DNA of 9,363 nucleotides from Bdellovibrio sp. (GTDB taxonomy: Bacteria; Myxococcota; SpSt-1050). The notes beneath the pieces were generated by a model. That model saw nothing but the letters and a program-made list of their open reading frames with translations, had not been told where the DNA came from and did no database searches. The number at the start of each line of letters is the position of its first letter. The first letter of the stretch is position 1. The translations under genes and the position numbers were made by a program. Positions 1-6,803 of the stretch are shown in pieces. The stretch covers positions 1-9,363 of the forward strand of contig DYEF01000087.1 in NCBI GenBank assembly GCA_020725805.1. Reading direction: 5' to 3'.

Positions 1-28
1 AGCTAAGATTTAGTTTTGCGGAGGATTT

Positions 29-115
29 ATGAAAAATTTTGGGGTATTTCCAGGAAAACCTCAATATTTTAATTTGACTTATGCGCAATATTGTATAAAA
101 TTGGCTTTGCTATGA
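29..115 (+). CDS. small ORF, 28 codons, possible leader peptide coupled to the next gene
   Basis: An ATG at 29 follows a strong GGAGG (20-24) with 4 nt spacing. An in-frame TAG at 11-13 lies upstream, so this is not the tail of a longer gene. The peptide is MKNFGVFPGKPQYFNLTYAQ followed by YCIKLALL, then TGA at 113-115. That stop overlaps the ATG of the lipoprotein at 112 (ATGA), the classic arrangement for translational coupling, and the lipoprotein lacks its own Shine-Dalgarno. I recognise no family. A promoter for the lipoprotein appears to lie inside this frame (74-101), so it may be bypassed by a shorter transcript. It could be a chance frame, but the good ribosome binding site and stop-start overlap argue for translation. 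Confidence 0.4.
   Translation: MKNFGVFPGKPQYFNLTYAQYCIKLALL
74..101 (+). promoter_or_regulatory. putative promoter for the Ig-like lipoprotein, near-leaderless
   Basis: The -35 is TTGACT (74-79) and the -10 is TATAAAAT (94-101); counting TAAAAT at 96-101 as the hexamer gives a 16-nt spacer. Only 10 nt separate the -10 from the ATG at 112, so the transcript would start about 3-5 nt before the start codon, leaving no room for a ribosome binding site. Confidence 0.5.
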
Positions 116-534
116 AGAGATATTTAATTTTTTCTGTATTGGCTTTTATTCTGGCCGGATGTGGTTCGCCGAGTTTTAATATCGATAACAGTTCGGTCTC
201 TCAGGATACCTTCTTTATTTCGTATTTCTTTCCGACCACAGAGAATTCAAAGAATATGAAGGTCGAAATACCCATTGTTATTGTCTTTTCTGAGCAGATA
301 GACCCTGATTCGGGAGTCAAGGGACTGAGCATTGAAAAGACAGGCCCCGGGCAGAAGCAGAGCGTCAAGCCCAAGTGCACATATAACGAAAACGAGATGA
401 TGCTTCAGTGCCTTCCGGAGAGCGGCAGATGGGAGCTCAAATCTAACTATTCAGTGAAAATCAGGGATGTAAAATCGAAAGACGGCAAAAAGACGCTCGA
501 TAAAGAATATTCATTTACCTTTTCCACCATATAA
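112..534 (+). CDS. small lipoprotein with a single Big_5 (SbsA-type) Ig-like domain
   Basis: The product is 140 residues. The N-terminus MKRYLIFSVLAFILAGC has two basic residues, a hydrophobic core and a perfect lipobox LAGC with Cys17 as lipidation site, so it should be exported and anchored in the envelope. The remaining ~110 residues match the Big_5 Ig-like pattern seen in SbsA-type proteins: a strand with 'VIVFSEQIDPDSG', a central strand ending in 'LQCLPESGRW', then 'YSVKIRDVKSKDGKKTL' and a final 'YSFTFSTI'. Such domains are structural or adhesive modules; no enzymatic residues are visible. ATG at 112 is preferred over TTG at 91 because it gives a clean signal peptide. There is no Shine-Dalgarno before it: translation is either coupled to the 29-115 frame through ATGA or begins near the 5' end of a short transcript. 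The partner or substrate is unknown. Confidence 0.8.
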   Translation: MKRYLIFSVLAFILAGCGSPSFNIDNSSVSQDTFFISYFFPTTENSKNMKVEIPIVIVFSEQIDPDSGVKGLSIEKTGPGQKQSVKPKCTYNENEMMLQCLPESGRWELKSNYSVKIRDVKSKDGKKTLDKEYSFTFSTI

Positions 535-555
535 AGATAATGCCAAAACCGAAGG

Positions 556-580
556 AATACATAATTATCAGTTGTGTATT
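556..580 (+). terminator. AU-rich hairpin, possible weak terminator
   Basis: AATACATAA (556-564) can pair with TTGTGTATT (572-580), giving nine pairs including one G-U around a 7-nt loop, followed by ATTGTTTT. It sits between the lipoprotein stop and the DUF4126 start. The low GC content makes it a weak candidate terminator; it could instead be an mRNA stability element. Confidence 0.3.
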
Positions 581-621
581 ATTGTTTTCCTGTTCATCTG
601 AGAGCAGAAAATGAGGATAAT

Positions 622-1599
622 ATGAGTACGATAGAACTACTCTCGATGTTACTCCCGGTATCCCTCGCAAGCGGGATGAATCTCTATATCTCTGTGCTGA
701 CTATAGGTATTTCTGTCAGAATGGGGTGGGTAGAAAATCTGCCTTCTGAATTACAGATACTGGGCTCACTGCCGATACTTATAATAGCCGGTATATTGTT
801 TGTTGTGCAGTTCTTTGCAGATAAGATTCAGTTTGTTGATAATCTCTGGGATTCGGTGCATACGCTTATAAGACCTATCGGGGCGGCACTGATTGCCCTT
901 GCGATGCTGACGGATTCCAATCCTTTCCTCCTGATGCCCGGGGTTCTGCTGGCAGGCTCGATCTCGCTTGTCTCACACAGCAGCAAGGCGACCACAAGGA
1001 TGCTTATAAATGTGATGAGCCCTTTCGAATCGTTTTCGAATAAGACCCTCTCTGTGCTCGAGGACAGTCTGGTCGTTTTCCTTACATATTTTGCAATAAA
1101 ATATCCGGTTATTGCAGGGACTTTTGCACTTTGTCTGCTGATTCTGATTCTTGTCTTTACTCCCCGTATCATCCGGTGGTCTTTCTTCCTGTTCAAGGCG
1201 GTCTTTTACAGGTTCAAGGGAGTCATCAATAAGATTACCGAGAACGAACTTCTGCCTCAGCCGCACCTGATACTTCTTGATAATAAGACGCCGGAGATTT
1301 CAATATCCTGCAGAGGGCAGAATATCAAGGGTGCACACGGCAGGGACGGATATGTATCCCTGATTAATTCCACTCTCTATTTCACCTACAACAAATGGTT
1401 CAGACCGAGATTGTGGCATATATCCAGAGAGAGGATAAAGAACTCATATTTCAGACAGCAGTTGCTTGTTGATATAATAGAGATTCACTATCTGGGAGAG
1501 AAGGACAGAATAAAAAAGGTCAGACTGATATTCTTAAAGGACAGGTCACCGCTTGTCGAAAGACTTGCCTCCAAACTCTCGTCGATTCCGGCAAAATAA
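622..1599 (+). CDS. DUF4126-family membrane protein with a long soluble C-terminal extension
   Basis: The product is 325 residues from ATG 622, which has GAGG at 613-616. An upstream in-frame GTG at 574 lacks a ribosome binding site and would add 16 non-hydrophobic residues. Residues 1-185 are the DUF4126-type core. Hydrophobic stretches lie near 5-32, 46-65, 83-97, 102-118 and 145-180. The family-like sequence 'DNLWDSVHTLIRPIGAAL' (73-90) and 'SHSSKATTRMLIN' (118-130) are visible. Members of this family are of unknown function. After the last membrane segment, residues ~200-325 are hydrophilic with alternating beta-type strands ('GYVSLINSTLYFTYNKWF', 243-260), ending in a short helix. This looks like a small beta-barrel, possibly PH/GRAM-like, but that assignment is a guess from the pattern. 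The gene may be followed independently by gltX, which has its own promoter. Confidence 0.75.
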   Translation: MSTIELLSMLLPVSLASGMNLYISVLTIGISVRMGWVENLPSELQILGSLPILIIAGILFVVQFFADKIQFVDNLWDSVHTLIRPIGAALIALAMLTDSNPFLLMPGVLLAGSISLVSHSSKATTRMLINVMSPFESFSNKTLSVLEDSLVVFLTYFAIKYPVIAGTFALCLLILILVFTPRIIRWSFFLFKAVFYRFKGVINKITENELLPQPHLILLDNKTPEISISCRGQNIKGAHGRDGYVSLINSTLYFTYNKWFRPRLWHISRERIKNSYFRQQLLVDIIEIHYLGEKDRIKKVRLIFLKDRSPLVERLASKLSSIPAK

Positions 1600-1614
1600 T
1601 TTTCCAAATTAAAT

Positions 1615-1643
1615 TTGAAATTATCGGATTATTGGTTTATAAG
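1615..1643 (+). promoter_or_regulatory. putative sigma70-type promoter of gltX
   Basis: TTGAAA (1615-1620), a 17-nt spacer and TATAAG (1638-1643). The predicted start near 1650 lies just before the AGGAGG ribosome binding site at 1657-1662. The -35 overlaps an interrupted palindrome CAAATT-A-AATTTG (1605-1617), which could be chance in AT-rich DNA. Confidence 0.5.
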
Positions 1644-1666
1644 CGAACTCCCTTACAGGAGGTATT

Positions 1667-3070
1667 ATGGTCAGAGTAAGGTTTGCACCGTCACCGACAG
1701 GCTATTTACATATTGGTGGAGCAAGGACTGCACTCTTTAATTATCTCTTTGCCAGAAATCAGGGCGGAAAGTTTATATTGAGGATTGAAGATACAGACCA
1801 GGCCCGCTCGACTGAAGAATCTGTCGGGGCTATTCTCACGAGTATGAAGTGGCTTGGTATGGACTGGGATGAAGGTCCTGAAACCGGCGGCCCGTTCGAA
1901 CCATATTTTCAGTCCCAGAGACTTCATATATACAGACAGTATGCCGAACTCCTGATTGACAAGGGATTTGCATACAGATGTTACTGTACGGCAGAGGAGC
2001 TCGAAAAGAAGAGGGAGGAGAATCAGAAAAAGGGGCTTCCAACCCGATATGACAGGAAATGCAGAGATATAAAGGAGAAGAAGGATTTGCCGTATGCAAT
2101 CCGTTTCAGGGTGCCCGACGGGTCAGGCAATGTGGAGTTTGAGGATTTACTGCATGACAGGATTTCGGTTGCTATCTCCGAAATCGAGGATTTTGTCATT
2201 CTCAAATCAGACGGATTCCCGACCTACAATTTCAGTTGCGTCGTCGATGATGCTCTGATGCAGATAACTCATATAATCCGTGGGGATGACCACATAAATA
2301 ATACCCCGAAGCAGGTCCTTTTGTACAATGCCCTCGATATGCCGGTCCCGTTATTTGTACACCTTCCTATGATTCTGGGTTCGGACAAGACCAGACTATC
2401 GAAAAGACACGGTGCCACGAGCGTTGGTGTTTACGAGGAGATGGGTTATCTCCCGGAGGCAATGGTAAATTATCTCGTAAGGCTCGGCTGGTCTTACGGT
2501 GACCAGGAGATATTTTCGAAACAGGAACTGATCGAGAAATTCTCTCTTAAGAATCTGGGCAGGTCGAGCGCCGTCTTCAATCCCGAAAAATTGCTGTGGC
2601 TGAATCAGCATTATATAAAGAGTCTTCCTGCAGCTGATATAGCAGGTATCCTGAAGAAATTTCTCGCCAAAAGGAATATTGAATGCAACGACGGCACAAA
2701 ACTCGAAAAGATTGTCCTCTCGCTCAGGGAGCGTTCGAAGACAATCGATGAGATGGCCGGGAAGAGTCTGGTCTTTTTCGAAAAGGATGTCGTATTTGAG
2801 GAAGGAGCCAGAGAGAAATTCATTACAGATGATATCAAGCCGGTTTTGTCAGATATAGTATCGGAACTAAAAAACCATACGGATTTCTCCCTTGCCGCAC
2901 TCGAACAGTTCTTTAAGGAATTCGTTGAGAAGAAGGGGATAAAATTCAAAATCATTGCCCAGCCCTTAAGAGTTGCGCTCTGCGGTAAGACTGTCGGGCC
3001 CGGTATCTTCGAGATGCTCGAGATATTCGGCAAAGAGGAGAGCATAAGAAGAATAAGTGCGGTAATTTAA
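1667..3070 (+). CDS. gltX: glutamate-tRNA ligase (GluRS)
   Basis: This cytoplasmic class I aminoacyl-tRNA synthetase charges tRNA-Glu. The product is 467 residues, the usual bacterial length (~470). The start is ATG with AGGAGG at 1657-1662. The N-terminus 'RFAPSPTGYLHIGGARTAL' carries the HIGH signature as HIGG (15-18). The KMSKS loop is 'KTRLSKRHG' (241-249). 'IEDTD' (40-44) and 'RGDDHINNTPKQ' are also typical GluRS active-site segments. The zinc-binding insertion shows C105-x-C107-x24-C132, as in E. coli GluRS, but the position of the fourth ligand (His127 in E. coli) is Asp134 here. A helical C-terminal anticodon-binding region fills residues ~310-467. Whether this enzyme is discriminating or also charges tRNA-Gln cannot be judged from the window, and no gatCAB genes are present. 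tRNA-Glu(TTC) lies about 4 kb downstream. Confidence 0.97.
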   Translation: MVRVRFAPSPTGYLHIGGARTALFNYLFARNQGGKFILRIEDTDQARSTEESVGAILTSMKWLGMDWDEGPETGGPFEPYFQSQRLHIYRQYAELLIDKGFAYRCYCTAEELEKKREENQKKGLPTRYDRKCRDIKEKKDLPYAIRFRVPDGSGNVEFEDLLHDRISVAISEIEDFVILKSDGFPTYNFSCVVDDALMQITHIIRGDDHINNTPKQVLLYNALDMPVPLFVHLPMILGSDKTRLSKRHGATSVGVYEEMGYLPEAMVNYLVRLGWSYGDQEIFSKQELIEKFSLKNLGRSSAVFNPEKLLWLNQHYIKSLPAADIAGILKKFLAKRNIECNDGTKLEKIVLSLRERSKTIDEMAGKSLVFFEKDVVFEEGAREKFITDDIKPVLSDIVSELKNHTDFSLAALEQFFKEFVEKKGIKFKIIAQPLRVALCGKTVGPGIFEMLEIFGKEESIRRISAVI

Positions 3071-3074
3071 AAAT

Positions 3075-3102
3075 TTTACTTTTTTGAAAATTATATTAAA
3101 AT
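3075..3102 (+). promoter_or_regulatory. putative promoter of the M4-like protease, leaderless
   Basis: A weak -35 TTTACT (3075-3080), 16-nt spacer and -10 TAAAAT (3097-3102) lie in the 39-nt gap after gltX. The GTG start at 3110 is only 7 nt downstream of the -10, so transcription is predicted to begin at or next to the start codon. No Shine-Dalgarno is present. Confidence 0.4.
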
Positions 3103-3109
3103 CTGCCCT

Positions 3110-5443
3110 GTGAGGAAGGTATTTGCAATATATTTTTTGTTGTTGATGGGAGTTGCCGGTAACCTCTCTTCTGACGTGTTCCCGGATAAACTGAATTATC
3201 AGAGGTCGGTATTTGAAAACAGGTTTAAGAATGCAGATATAAGATTTTTTGAAAGCGGGGAGATCGATTCGGTCTACAATCTGAACCTGAAAGTCGGTTC
3301 AATGCAGGATATATACGGGTTTATCAACAGATATAATCTGCTCTTCGGGCTCTCTGACGGCATCTGTGAGATAAGGTTTCATAAGAGTATATCCGGTGGA
3401 GGTCTTTCTGTGAATACCTTTCGGAAATTCTGCAACGGGGTCGAGGTATATCAGGAACGGATTAATGCATTTCTGAGAGGAGATATACTCTTCGGGGTCA
3501 AGAACAGCGGCGGTAATGCGGAGAAGCTCTTAGGCGGATTTCTCTTAGGTGAAAATGAGATAATCGGGCAACTGAAATTACAGAAGGTACTCACAGGTAT
3601 TCTGAGCTCGGAAAAGTATTATTTGAGGTCAGGTCAAAAACTCATACCCGTATATCTTATAAGGGGATATAAAGGGATATTTCTGAACAGTTATGGTTAT
3701 TTTATAAGTGCCAGAAGCGGCAGGTTACTTTTCAGAATACCGCTTTACAGGACTGCCAAGGGGAATGTATTTCTCGATTCTCCCGAAAAGGACAGAAATA
3801 CTACCGCTGTCGACCTCCCCGAAACATCCGAATACGGAGTTCTGAAGAATGCGGTTGCAGATGTCTTTTCTGACTGTGACCCGACTTCCGGCTGCGACAA
3901 TTCCAGAAGGCTTTCAAAACCTGATGCCGGCGGAAATTATCTCTTTTCACCGGATGAGTCAGACTCAACAGACCCTTTTGCAGAGGTGATGGCGTATTAT
4001 CACCTGAACAGACTCTACAGATGGTTTGCTGATTCGGGATTCGAATTCAATCCGTTCGGGGTAACGGCGGTGGTAAACTTCTTTGGTGTGGGCTCGGAAT
4101 TCGATGAGTTGTTTCAGTGCAACGGATTCTATCTGGAGCGTCAGGTTGTGCTTGGTTTCTGTCCTAAAGGTAATCCAAACAGTCTTTCTGACCAGAATAT
4201 AAATATCGCATATGACGCTGATGTTATTATGCACGAACTGACCCACGGTTTTTATGATGAACTGTATAAACTGAATCCTGTTATAGATAGTCTCGGATAC
4301 TCGGGAATGCTTTACGGCCTGAATGAGGCACTTGCTGACTTTATCCCTGCTCATATTACGAATGATTCGGTAACCGGCAGGCATCTGGGGAAGATAATCA
4401 AAGGTGATGGTATCAGAAATCTGGAACTCGTCAGGAAATGTCCCGGTTTTTTAAAAGGTGAGTCCCACGATGACGGAGAGATTATTTCTACTGCCCTTTG
4501 GGGTGCCAGAAAACTCATCTTGGACAAAGAATTGTTTGCAAAAACGGTCTTTCTCTCTCTGGGAGGACTCGATTCATCTGCCTCCTTTAAGGACTTCTAT
4601 GAAAATCTCCTGAGATTCGTATCCCAGTCCGCCGGTCAGACAGAAGCTGATAAGATAAAGAAACCTTTTCTGGACCGGAATATTGACAAATGCGGAAGGA
4701 TAATCGAGGTCGAAAACGGTTTTACGGCAGAGGGGTATCTTCTTCCGTCGATGGAACTCGGAGTGTCGAGCGAGGTCCCGTATCAGGTTCAGTTTGTATA
4801 TAATCTGCCTGAGGATAATACGATAGTAAATGTGGATATAACAGCGGTTAATTATGCCGGGAGTTCATCCGATGATTATGTAAGGTTTTATGTGAATCAC
4901 AACAGGCCGATCAGTTATTCCTTCGACTCGCTCAAGACTGACTATGTCTGGACGAAGAGAATGCAGACCTTTACGGACCTTAAGGCTGGTAAATACTATA
5001 TCCTTCCGGCAGGGGACGGACAGGGTTATTACTATTTCAAGATAAGATTTGCCTATAAGGAGCCGGCGCCGGTTGTGGACTCCGTAGAACCGGATGAGAT
5101 AAAAATTAACAGTACAGTTGACGAAATGGTGATAAACGGACAGAACTTTCATCCTCAGGCAAAGATAAAACTCCCTTACGGTATTACATATGATGAATAT
5201 GAAGTCACGGATTCCGGTACTATTTATGTCTATAATCTGAAAGTGAGCGAAGAGACTCAGTGCGGATATACGAGTGTCTCCGTAATAAATCCGGACGGGC
5301 AGAGGGGGCTTGGCAAATCACTCCTTCTTGTAACGAAGGGGAATGAAAAGTGCAAATGCGATATTACTTTTGAGTGTGACGAGTACTGCAAGTGCGACCC
5401 TGACTGCTCGGACGGCGGATGCGGCTGCAGTCTTCTCTACTGA
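3110..5443 (+). CDS. secreted thermolysin-like (M4-type gluzincin) metalloprotease with FTP prodomain, IPT/TIG domain and Cys-rich C-terminus
   Basis: The product is 777 residues. Residues 1-21 form a signal peptide beginning MRK. Residues ~60-210 fit an FTP/PepSY-type propeptide ('FRKFCNGVEVYQERINAF', 104-121). The catalytic part includes 'AEVMAYYHLNRLYRWF' (291-306), the zinc motif HELTH (375-379: His375, His379, catalytic Glu376), and NEALAD (405-410), where Glu406 should be the third zinc ligand. His453 in 'SHDDGEIISTALW' is a candidate transition-state residue. The spacing is M4-like, though the His453 region also resembles M36 fungalysins. Residues ~535-650 look like an all-beta domain (PPC-like, tentative), and ~655-740 an IPT/TIG Ig-like domain. 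The last 30 residues hold eight Cys (748, 750, 756, 760, 762, 766, 771, 773). It probably acts as an exported, self-processed protease; the substrate is unknown. The GTG start is chosen for the signal peptide, despite no ribosome binding site. Confidence 0.85.
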   Translation: MRKVFAIYFLLLMGVAGNLSSDVFPDKLNYQRSVFENRFKNADIRFFESGEIDSVYNLNLKVGSMQDIYGFINRYNLLFGLSDGICEIRFHKSISGGGLSVNTFRKFCNGVEVYQERINAFLRGDILFGVKNSGGNAEKLLGGFLLGENEIIGQLKLQKVLTGILSSEKYYLRSGQKLIPVYLIRGYKGIFLNSYGYFISARSGRLLFRIPLYRTAKGNVFLDSPEKDRNTTAVDLPETSEYGVLKNAVADVFSDCDPTSGCDNSRRLSKPDAGGNYLFSPDESDSTDPFAEVMAYYHLNRLYRWFADSGFEFNPFGVTAVVNFFGVGSEFDELFQCNGFYLERQVVLGFCPKGNPNSLSDQNINIAYDADVIMHELTHGFYDELYKLNPVIDSLGYSGMLYGLNEALADFIPAHITNDSVTGRHLGKIIKGDGIRNLELVRKCPGFLKGESHDDGEIISTALWGARKLILDKELFAKTVFLSLGGLDSSASFKDFYENLLRFVSQSAGQTEADKIKKPFLDRNIDKCGRIIEVENGFTAEGYLLPSMELGVSSEVPYQVQFVYNLPEDNTIVNVDITAVNYAGSSSDDYVRFYVNHNRPISYSFDSLKTDYVWTKRMQTFTDLKAGKYYILPAGDGQGYYYFKIRFAYKEPAPVVDSVEPDEIKINSTVDEMVINGQNFHPQAKIKLPYGITYDEYEVTDSGTIYVYNLKVSEETQCGYTSVSVINPDGQRGLGKSLLLVTKGNEKCKCDITFECDEYCKCDPDCSDGGCGCSLLY

Positions 5444-5445
5444 TT

Positions 5446-5919
5446 TTATTCAAATTTTATTTCGAGAATCGTAAGATATCTTTCGCCTCTGGGTGTGATT
5501 ACCTCTCCCTGTTCACCGACGCCCTTGTTGATAAGTGCCCGGGCGATTGGTGATTTGACGGAAATCCTGTTTTTACTGAGGTCCACTTCCTCTTCGCCGA
5601 CTATTGTATAGGTAAGTTCCTTGCCGTTATCCTCATCTCTTACACGAACGGTTGCCCCGAAGACTACCTTGTCGCTTCTAATCTGCGATTTGTCTATGAC
5701 CTTGGCACGGGCGATCTTGTCCTCCAGTTCCTGAATCTTGCCTTCGATGAACGAATGTTTCTCCCTTGCGGCGTGGTAATCGGCATTCTCCGAAAGGTCT
5801 CCCTGTGCACGTGCCTCTTCAATGGCCTTTATTATCTTTGGTCTTTCGACGGTCTTTAGTCTCTCGAGTTCCTCTTTTAATTTTCCTAATCCTTCCTCGG
5901 TAATCGGTATGTAGTCCAC
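5446..5919 (-). CDS. greA: transcription elongation factor GreA
   Basis: GreA binds the RNA polymerase secondary channel and stimulates cleavage of backtracked RNA. The product is 157 residues, one fewer than E. coli GreA. Residues 1-75 form the antiparallel coiled coil. The tip 'GDLSENADYHAARE' (40-53) keeps the acidic residues Asp41 and Glu44 that position the second catalytic metal. Residues ~80-157 form the FKBP-like domain ('GEQGEVITPRGERYLTILEI'). The start is GTG at 5919 with a strong AGGAGG (5925-5930) at 5-nt spacing. It lies 32 nt behind tRNA-Arg on the same strand with no separate promoter seen, so it is probably co-transcribed and released by tRNA processing. Its stop codon is 2 nt from the stop of the convergent protease gene, with no terminator between them. 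Confidence 0.97.
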   Translation of the reverse strand: MDYIPITEEGLGKLKEELERLKTVERPKIIKAIEEARAQGDLSENADYHAAREKHSFIEGKIQELEDKIARAKVIDKSQIRSDKVVFGATVRVRDEDNGKELTYTIVGEEEVDLSKNRISVKSPIARALINKGVGEQGEVITPRGERYLTILEIKFE

Positions 5920-5951
5920 TTTCTCCTCCTGAAGACTCAGAAATAAAAAAG

Positions 5952-6025
5952 CGCGCCCGACCCGGCTCGAACGGGTAGCCTTCGGATTCGTAGTCCGGCG
6001 CTCTATCCAATTGAGCTACGGGCGC
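5952..6025 (-). tRNA. tRNA-Arg(ACG)
   Basis: 74 nt. Acceptor stem GCGCCCG/CGGGCGC, D arm GCTC/GAGC, anticodon stem CCGGA/TCCGA, with a wobble or mismatch possible at one pair. The loop CTACGAA gives anticodon ACG; the first base should be read as inosine. The T arm is ACCCG-TTCGAGC-CGGGT, and the discriminator base is G. CCA is not encoded: the 3' end is followed by C and six T residues. It precedes greA on the same strand. Confidence 0.95.
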
Positions 6026-6038
6026 ATAGGAAGGATTA

Positions 6039-6067
6039 TATTTAAATCCAATTTAATTTTATGTCAA
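6039..6067 (-). promoter_or_regulatory. promoter of tRNA-Arg-greA
   Basis: On the minus strand, a perfect TTGACA (6062-6067), 17-nt spacer and TAAATA (6039-6044), which runs into TATAAT (6035-6040). The start would fall a few nt upstream of the tRNA 5' end (6025). This is the only good promoter seen for the tRNA-greA unit. Confidence 0.65.
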
Positions 6068-6159
6068 ATGTTTTGAATTGATAAACGCACATCTGCCGGC
6101 TCGGATTTTTTAATTGATTTGTATGTACAATGATGTTATCCCGATTACTGCTAAAACCT

Positions 6160-6189
6160 TTGCTGAGTCGTGTAAAACATCGGTAAAAG
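6160..6189 (+). promoter_or_regulatory. weak candidate promoter for the AT-rich unknown gene
   Basis: TTGCTG (6160-6165), 18-nt spacer and TAAAAG (6184-6189), 8 nt before ATG 6198. It is weak on its own, but the -10 to start distance repeats that seen at 101/112 and 3102/3110. Confidence 0.25.
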
Positions 6190-6197
6190 ATTTGAAT

Positions 6198-6803
6198 ATG
6201 AATTTCTATACATCAATAATAATACTTATATCCGGCATTACATTATTTGACTTAAGTTGTGTCTGGCAGAATAAAGAAAGGTTTATTTCAGATAAGTATA
6301 GGGATTTTCTTTTAAAACATTATGAAATCAAACCGGGTAGTTCTGATGATAACTTTCTAAGGAACATGGCAAAGGATATACGGATTGACGTTGTATTTAT
6401 CTGTAATAAAAAGATATTGAAAGATTACCTGTCGGATAAATTGATAACAAAGTCCAATGAGGTGTATTCAAAATGCCTCGACAATACTGATTGTTTTTTT
6501 GTAAAAATGTCAAACGATGGCAATCCGATGTCTTTTGGTTCTTACAGAATTATATTTAATATTTCAAAAGAGCAGAGAATTGCAGAAATTGAAGATTATT
6601 ATTTCTATCCTCCTGTCTCCTGTAAGTTAAAATGTCTGGAAGCAGCGATAGAAGAGATTGAGAATCACATTGATCTTCCGGCACACTGTGAAGATCTCAA
6701 GATAGGGGTATATTTATACACTGATAGTGCGAAAAATATAATGAAATATTATGATAATTATTTGACCAACGAAAATTTTCCTCCTGAGATAATCGATAGA
6801 TAA
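6198..6803 (+). CDS. exported or lipoprotein-like protein of unknown function, AT-rich
   Basis: Counted from ATG 6198 the product is 201 residues. I do not recognise a family. This start is preferred over TTG 6114 or ATG 6123 because MNFYTSIIILISGITLFDLSC then reads as an export signal, with Cys21 as a possible lipidation site; the lipobox is poor (Asp at -3). No Shine-Dalgarno is visible; a weak promoter (6160-6189) would make it nearly leaderless. The mature part has six further Cys (69, 93, 99, 142, 146, 164), an even number compatible with disulfides, a Tyr-rich stretch 'IEDYYFYPPVSC', and an acidic helix 'CLEAAIEEIENHI'. Base composition (34% GC over 6361-6480 by hand count) is clearly lower than in gltX, and codon use is A/T-ending, hinting at transfer or a fast-evolving orphan. 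It stands alone between divergently oriented tRNA genes and ends in tandem stops TAA-TAG. Confidence 0.6.
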   Translation: MNFYTSIIILISGITLFDLSCVWQNKERFISDKYRDFLLKHYEIKPGSSDDNFLRNMAKDIRIDVVFICNKKILKDYLSDKLITKSNEVYSKCLDNTDCFFVKMSNDGNPMSFGSYRIIFNISKEQRIAEIEDYYFYPPVSCKLKCLEAAIEEIENHIDLPAHCEDLKIGVYLYTDSAKNIMKYYDNYLTNENFPPEIIDR

